From contig CAKZJI010000429.1 of the NCBI GenBank assembly GCA_936941515.1, positions 1 through 10,901 on the forward strand: 10,901 nt of DNA, in the 5' to 3' direction. This document shows positions 6,368 to 10,901 of this stretch, in pieces (within the stretch, counting starts at the first letter, position 1; every line of letters begins with the position of its first letter). Source of the stretch: an uncultured Propionibacteriaceae bacterium (GTDB taxonomy: Bacteria > Actinomycetota > Actinomycetes > Propionibacteriales > Propionibacteriaceae). A model generated the notes under the pieces. It made no database searches. It was not told the origin of the DNA and saw only the letters and a program-made list of their open reading frames with translations. The translations under genes and the position numbers were made by a program.

Positions 6368-7740
6368 CCTGTGCGTGGCGCTTTGTGGTGCGCAAAAAAC
6401 TGAAGACGCTGATCATGTTCGGCATTCTGCTCTGCCTGTCAACGGTCATGCTGAGCATGATGGCGGTGAAGCAGTCCACGGATGCTGCCGCCAAAGAGGC
6501 TGGACAGCAGCTGATGACCGGTTTCAAGCTGGAGAACAACCGCAAGAACAACAGCGGGACATCGCGGGGCGCGGGTGTCGTCAAGGCAGCCGACATCGAC
6601 GCCGTCAAAGACGTTCCTGGTGTGAAGGAGCACTTCCGCCGGATGACGCTGACTGCTGATTTCGTGGGCGGCAAGGTCCTGAAGCTGCCGGGTGGCTCCC
6701 GTGACCCCTACGACGACCCGTCGAAAAAGGACTTCTCCAATGCCCTCACTGGATACGGGGAGAACAACACTGAGCTGGACATGAATTTCCGCTCCGGTGG
6801 GTTCAAGCTCTCCCCTGGGGGACGCCACATCACCGAGGCAGATGTCGCCAAAGCGCTCATTCATGAGGATCTTGCCAAGGAGAACGGCCTGAAGGTCGGA
6901 GACAAGATCAAGCTGAAGGGCATTGCCAGCGATCCCGAGAATGTGAACAAATCCGATGCGGAGGTCGAGGTGGAGATCGTCGGCCTGTTCTCCGGGGAGA
7001 ACATCAAGAAGGCCGCCAACCGCATCGAGATGGTGCAGAACCAGATCTTCACCGACCTGGACACCACCCGCAAGCTTGCCAAATATGACAATGGCAAGGA
7101 GACCTATCAGGATGCCACCTTCTTCGTCGACTCACCCGACAAGGTGGATGGTGTGATGAAGCAGGCGAGCCAGCTCAAGGTTGACTGGAAGCTCTTCCAG
7201 CTGAACAAGACCGACCAGAGCCTGTCCGGGGTCACCGGAACGGTCAAGAGCATCTACCAGCTGGTCGACGTCATGATGATCGCCACCGTGATCTTCGGTG
7301 TCGTCGTGATCTCCCTGGTGCTGGTGCTGTGGTCCAGGGAGCGGCGCAGGGAGACCGGGATCCTTCTTGCCGTCGGCACCTCGAAACCGGGAATCGTGGC
7401 CCAGCACATCATGGAGCTGGTGTTGATCGCCATCCCCGCCTTCGGGGCCGCCTGGTTCGCCGCGCAGGGCGTCGCCCAGTTCGTCGGCAACCAGCTGGTG
7501 TCCCAGGCTGCGCAGGCAACGGCCAAGGACCTGTCCCGGCAGCTGGGAAGCAACATCGGTGCGGACCAGGAGTCGGCGCTGGCAGGCAAGACCCTCGACC
7601 ATGTCCAGGTGATGCTGGACCTCGGGCAGTGGGGCCTGGTGTGCGGAATCTCGCTGGCTCTGGTCTGCGTCGCTGTGCTGATCGCCTCCGTGCCGACCCT
7701 GCGGGCGAAGCCCAAGGCCCTGCTCACCCAGCTCTCCTGA
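6355..7740 (+). CDS. ABC transporter permease, FtsX/MacB type (first of two)
   Basis: The 461-residue membrane protein has the four-helix FtsX layout. TM1 is at about 19-38 after a positively charged N-terminus (FVVRKKLKTL). A large extracytoplasmic domain follows (about 40-300, MacB periplasmic-core-like, containing LIHEDLAKENGLKVGDKIKL at 168-187). Then come TM2 (about 304-327), a cytoplasmic coupling segment RETGILLAVGTSK (332-344), TM3 (about 351-372) and TM4 (about 427-447), with a polar loop between TM3 and TM4. The family couples ATP hydrolysis to export or extraction of peptides, lipids or antibiotics from the membrane. Substrate is not readable from sequence. It is a paralogue of the next gene, which begins 13 bases after its stop. 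The purine-rich AGAGGA before ATG 6355 is close (2 bases), and a GGAG 11 bases upstream is an alternative. Confidence 0.92.
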   Translation: MRALTCAWRFVVRKKLKTLIMFGILLCLSTVMLSMMAVKQSTDAAAKEAGQQLMTGFKLENNRKNNSGTSRGAGVVKAADIDAVKDVPGVKEHFRRMTLTADFVGGKVLKLPGGSRDPYDDPSKKDFSNALTGYGENNTELDMNFRSGGFKLSPGGRHITEADVAKALIHEDLAKENGLKVGDKIKLKGIASDPENVNKSDAEVEVEIVGLFSGENIKKAANRIEMVQNQIFTDLDTTRKLAKYDNGKETYQDATFFVDSPDKVDGVMKQASQLKVDWKLFQLNKTDQSLSGVTGTVKSIYQLVDVMMIATVIFGVVVISLVLVLWSRERRRETGILLAVGTSKPGIVAQHIMELVLIAIPAFGAAWFAAQGVAQFVGNQLVSQAAQATAKDLSRQLGSNIGADQESALAGKTLDHVQVMLDLGQWGLVCGISLALVCVAVLIASVPTLRAKPKALLTQLS

Positions 7741-7753
7741 GGCGACTGTCACC

Positions 7754-8986
7754 ATGATTCTGCTGATGAAACGCGCCTGGCTGTCAGTCAGCCGGCGACT
7801 CGGGAAGACCACGGTGCTGCTGCTCATCATGACGGTGATCTTCACCGCCCTGGTGTCGGAGGCCACCGTCCGGGGAGCCATGGCGAACCTACGGGAGAAC
7901 GTTGGGCGTGGGGTGCCCGCCGGGTTTGTGGTCCGGCCCGGCGGCGGTGAGCTGAGCACAGCCGACGCGGAGACCGTGCGCGGCGTCCCGGGGGTCACCG
8001 ACCACAACTACGTGCGGACCCTCCCCGTCGTGCCCAAGGACACGAAGCTGGTCGAGATGGCCGGCGGTGTGCAGCTGTCCGAGGACGTGGTGCCGGAGGC
8101 GGCTATGACGGGGGTCACCCGCAGCGACCTGATATCGGGCTTCACCACCAAACGGTACGAACTAGTGGAGGGGCGGCACCTGACCGCCTCGGACCAGCAC
8201 TCCGCAGTGATCCACAAGGACCTAGCCGACAAGAACGGGCTGAAGTTGGGAGATCAGCTCACACTCACCCGCGACGGGAAGAGCGTGACAGTCACCGTCG
8301 TCGGGCTGTTCACCGGATCGAATGAGCGCTCCTCCCTGCCGTCGGAGATGGCCGAGAACACCTGTTTCACGGACATGGCCTCCAGCGATGAGCTGGCACC
8401 CTCGGCTGGGCTCACCGAGGCCCAGTACCTGGTTTCAAGCGCCAGCGAACTCGGCTCAACGATCGACCGGGCCAAGGGGCTGCCCCTGGCATGGGACAAC
8501 CTCCAGGTGGAGGACAACGCCAAATCCTTCGCCGGGGTGCTGTCCGGGATCGCCACCGTGGAGAGCCTCCTGAACCTGCTGCTGGCCGGGGTGAGCCTGG
8601 CGAGCATTGCGGTCCTGGTTTTCGTCCTGGTGTTCTGGATCCGGGGCAGGGTGCATGAGATTGGGATCATGCTGTCGATCGGAACCTCCAAGGGCAGGCT
8701 GTTGTCGCAGTTCCTCGCGGAGCTGACGATGATTGCGATCCTCGCAGGCGGCCTGGCGTTCCTGACGGCCGGCCAGGTCTCCCATATTCTCGGTGATTTC
8801 CTGATCGGGCAGGCCGCCGGCTCCGGTGAGGCCTCAACCCCGAAACCCAGTATCGCAACTGCGTCGCTGATCGACTTTGGACGTGCCTGGCTGCTCGGCT
8901 ACGGCGTGGTGCTGCTGTCGGCGGTGGTGGCGATGATCCCGATGCTGCGGCTCAAGCCGAAGCAGATTCTTTCGAAGATGAGTTAG
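7754..8986 (+). CDS. ABC transporter permease, FtsX/MacB type (second of two)
   Basis: The 410-residue product has the same plan as its upstream neighbour: TM1 (about 18-35), extracytoplasmic domain (about 40-265), TM2 (about 272-295), coupling segment HEIGIMLSIGTSK (301-313), TM3 (about 317-338) and TM4 (about 378-397), ending LRLKPKQILSKMS. Matching blocks in the two permeases (for example VIHKDLADKNGLKLGD here and LIHEDLAKENGLKVGD there) show they arose by duplication, and they should form a heterodimer. The extracytoplasmic domain here is about 40 residues shorter. The ribosome site is weak: GAGG overlaps the previous stop, 11 bases from ATG 7754. A second ATG at 7766 (MKRAWLS) is possible. 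The ATPase gene starts 9 bases after its stop. Confidence 0.92.
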   Translation: MILLMKRAWLSVSRRLGKTTVLLLIMTVIFTALVSEATVRGAMANLRENVGRGVPAGFVVRPGGGELSTADAETVRGVPGVTDHNYVRTLPVVPKDTKLVEMAGGVQLSEDVVPEAAMTGVTRSDLISGFTTKRYELVEGRHLTASDQHSAVIHKDLADKNGLKLGDQLTLTRDGKSVTVTVVGLFTGSNERSSLPSEMAENTCFTDMASSDELAPSAGLTEAQYLVSSASELGSTIDRAKGLPLAWDNLQVEDNAKSFAGVLSGIATVESLLNLLLAGVSLASIAVLVFVLVFWIRGRVHEIGIMLSIGTSKGRLLSQFLAELTMIAILAGGLAFLTAGQVSHILGDFLIGQAAGSGEASTPKPSIATASLIDFGRAWLLGYGVVLLSAVVAMIPMLRLKPKQILSKMS

Positions 8987-8995
8987 GAATACATG

Positions 8996-9624
<629 letters not shown>

Positions 9625-9628
<4 letters not shown>

Positions 9629-10392
9629 ACGGTGTCGGGGTGGAGATCGGCGTCGCGTGCTGCCAGCGCGGCGCCGATGATCCCTGCCCGGTTGCGTAGC
9701 CTGGCTGGGACGATGGGGGTCTTCAGATCCAGCTGGGGCAGGAACTTCTCCGAGTCCTTTGACACCCCGCCGCCGACGACGAACAGGTCGGGGGAGAACA
9801 GCATCTCCAGGTGAGAGTAGTAGCGCTGCAACCGGACAGCCCACTGCTTGTAGCTGAGCCCCTCCCGGTCCTTGATTGATGAGGCGGCCCGCGACTCCGC
9901 ATCGTGGCCATCCAGCTCCACATGGCCGAGTTCGGCGTTCGGGACCAGCACGCCGCGGTGGATGATGGCGAAGCCGATGCCGGTGCCGAGCGTCGTCATG
10001 ATCACCAGGCCGTCATTGCCCTTGGCCGCGCCATAGTGCACCTCCGCCAGGCCTGCGCCATCCGCATCGTTGACCAGGGTGACGGGGCGGCCGAGGAAAT
10101 CCTCGAAGAAGGCCGAGGCCTCCAGGCCCGCCCATGACTTGTGAAGGTTCGCGATGAACGGCACCCTCCCGTGGACGACGGGAGCGGGAATCGTCAGGCC
10201 GATGCGCGCCCCGTCGGGCAGATGCTCACGGAAATGCTCGATGATCTCCGCGACGACTCCCGCGACGTTCTTGGGGCTGGACTTCTCCGGGGTGGGGATG
10301 CGCAGCCGGGGCACGGCGAAGTCGCCAGCCTCCAAGTCCACCGGTGCCCCTTTGATGCCGGAGCCGCCAACGTCGATGCCCAGAATGTTCAT
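9625..10392 (-). CDS. ppgK: Polyphosphate glucokinase (ROK family)
   Basis: The 255-residue cytoplasmic enzyme phosphorylates glucose to glucose-6-phosphate using polyphosphate, usually also ATP. Motifs: N-terminal phosphate-binding GIDVGGSGIKG (5-15), NDADGAGLAE (108-117) with the likely catalytic base Asp109, second phosphate loop TTLGTGIG (133-140), sugar-binding ELGHVELDG (154-162), and DLFVVGGGVS (202-211). These, with SWAG and RAASSIK, closely match the actinobacterial PPGK pattern known from Mycobacterium. The ROK zinc motif is absent, as expected in PPGK. The start ATG 10392 has no ribosome site, but a TAGGCT -10 box lies 7 bases upstream, so the mRNA is probably leaderless. The enzyme feeds glycolysis at low ATP cost in polyphosphate-storing bacteria. 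It is convergent with the ABC operon and divergent from the tRNA gene. Confidence 0.95.
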
Positions 10393-10399
10393 GCGGGCT

Positions 10400-10405
10400 A
10401 GCCTA
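10400..10405 (-). promoter_or_regulatory. -10 box of ppgK (leaderless start)
   Basis: On the minus strand TAGGCT is followed by 7 bases and then the ppgK ATG, so transcription should begin at or next to the A of the start codon. No Shine-Dalgarno sequence lies between them. No good -35 is seen. Confidence 0.55.
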
Positions 10406-10444
10406 GCGGGACATTGCCGTGGATTGACCCCGGCCCATGGGCAG

Positions 10445-10475
10445 TTGCGCAGGGGGCGTCGACCTCCGCTAGACT
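10445..10475 (+). promoter_or_regulatory. Probable promoter of the tRNA-Gly gene
   Basis: TAGACT (10470-10475) is a good -10 about 20 bases before the mature tRNA. TTGCGC (10445-10450) is a possible -35 at a long 19-base spacing. Confidence 0.45.
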
Positions 10476-10495
10476 GGCTCCCGTCGCTGAGACAT

Positions 10496-10566
10496 GCGGG
10501 CGTAGTTCATCGGTAGAACGGAAGCTTCCCAAGCTTCAGAGGCGGGTTCGACTCCCGTCGCCCGCT
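10496..10566 (+). tRNA. tRNA-Gly (anticodon CCC)
   Basis: A full cloverleaf can be folded by eye. The acceptor stem is GCGGGCG (10496-10502) with CGCCCGC (10559-10565) and discriminator T10566. The D stem is GTTC/GAAC. The anticodon stem is GAAGC/GCTTC around loop TTCCCAA, with anticodon CCC at 10528-10530. The T arm has loop TTCGACT (10547-10553) and stem GCGGG/CCCGT with one G-T pair. The 3' CCA is not encoded, as in many actinobacterial tRNA genes. It reads GGG codons. Confidence 0.97.
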
Positions 10567-10811
10567 CTCCATCGGGGTCGTGCCGTAAAAGCAAGCGCCT
10601 ATCTGCCCCTCTGACCTCACAGGCTTGCCCAGCAATGAGAGCAGACCTCCACCAACCAGTGATTGACAAGGGTCTTGGCCGCTTTTCGAGTTCCCATGGG
10701 GGGGCTTCTGATGGGTGGGGCAGCTCGTGATCGTCGTGGCGGGCAGGCCTGGGGTTCCCTCCACTCCAGCGGCTCCCTCCATCTCTCCTCCCATTGCTCC
10801 GTCCTGTCCTA
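10567..10811. other. Gene-free stretch downstream of tRNA-Gly
   Basis: No credible gene is visible. The only long frame (minus strand, 10507-10842) runs antisense through the whole tRNA and ends in it, so it is rejected. A distant inverted repeat (AGCAAG near 10590 and CTTGC near 10624) could form a weak hairpin after the tRNA. The end of the stretch becomes pyrimidine-rich (CTCC/CTTC runs, about 10755-10800) and leads into tandem repeats. Confidence 0.5.
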
Positions 10812-10868
10812 TTGCTCCGTCATGGTTGGTTTGCTCCGTCATGGTTGGTTTGCTCCGTCATGGCTGGT
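10794..10868. repeat. Tandem 19-bp direct repeats (three full copies plus one partial)
   Basis: The unit TTGCTCCGTCATGGTTGGT occurs at 10812-10830, 10831-10849 and 10850-10868, the last with one T-to-C change. A partial copy sharing TTGCTCCGTC starts at 10794, 18 bases before the first full copy. The unit length is not a multiple of three and no gene reads through it. Near-identical copies suggest recent tandem duplication or selection as a binding-site array. Confidence 0.9.
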
Positions 10869-10901
10869 CGCCCTGCGCGGAATACCCCAAGACGTGGAGC
10901 C

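Noticed and set aside
10507..10842. 111-codon minus-strand reading frame at the right end
   Set aside because: It runs antisense through the tRNA-Gly gene and starts within tandem repeats whose 19-bp unit does not keep frame. The product resembles no known family.
10794..10868. CRISPR array
   Set aside because: The repeats are directly abutting 19-bp units with no unique spacers, so this is a simple tandem repeat.

Overview
The window looks like chromosomal DNA from a high-G+C actinobacterium. Third codon positions are G/C-rich, -10 boxes are of the TAGGCT/TAGACT type, and there is a polyphosphate glucokinase of the actinobacterial kind. The gene set would suit a Propionibacteriaceae-like organism, but that family-level placement is inference.

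Layout. Positions 1-2309 (+) are the 3' end of a nucleotide-sugar cluster: the C-terminus of a hexapeptide-type N-acetyltransferase, then a DegT/DnrJ-type PLP aminotransferase, then a Gfo/Idh/MocA NAD(P)-dependent dehydrogenase. All three are coupled by overlapping stop and start codons. A hairpin ends this operon. A perfect 44-base palindrome then separates it from a convergent HU gene (2434-2703, -). Positions 2704-3284 hold no convincing gene. This stretch is poorer in G+C and may contain decayed coding remnants on the minus strand. An aldo/keto reductase (3285-4112, -) is divergent from argS (4205-5848, +).

Positions 5849-6354 carry a hairpin after argS, a gene-free stretch, an extended -10 box and a leader with four consecutive potential hairpins. 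The leader precedes a three-gene ABC exporter operon: two paralogous FtsX/MacB-type permeases and a LolD/BceA-like ATPase (6355-9628, +). The ATPase stop codon overlaps the stop codon of a convergent ppgK gene (9625-10392, -), which appears to be leaderless. A tRNA-Gly(CCC) gene follows (10496-10566, +). The window ends in gene-free DNA with three tandem 19-bp repeats.

How the genes work together. The first three genes would make a diacetamido-type UDP-sugar for a surface glycan. The two permeases and the ATPase should assemble into one exporter or peptide-resistance type complex. HU, ArgS, PpgK and tRNA-Gly are ordinary housekeeping functions. No clearly new multi-gene system was found. The best leads are the structured leader of the exporter operon, the tandem repeats at the right edge, the decayed region at 2704-3284 and the long palindrome.
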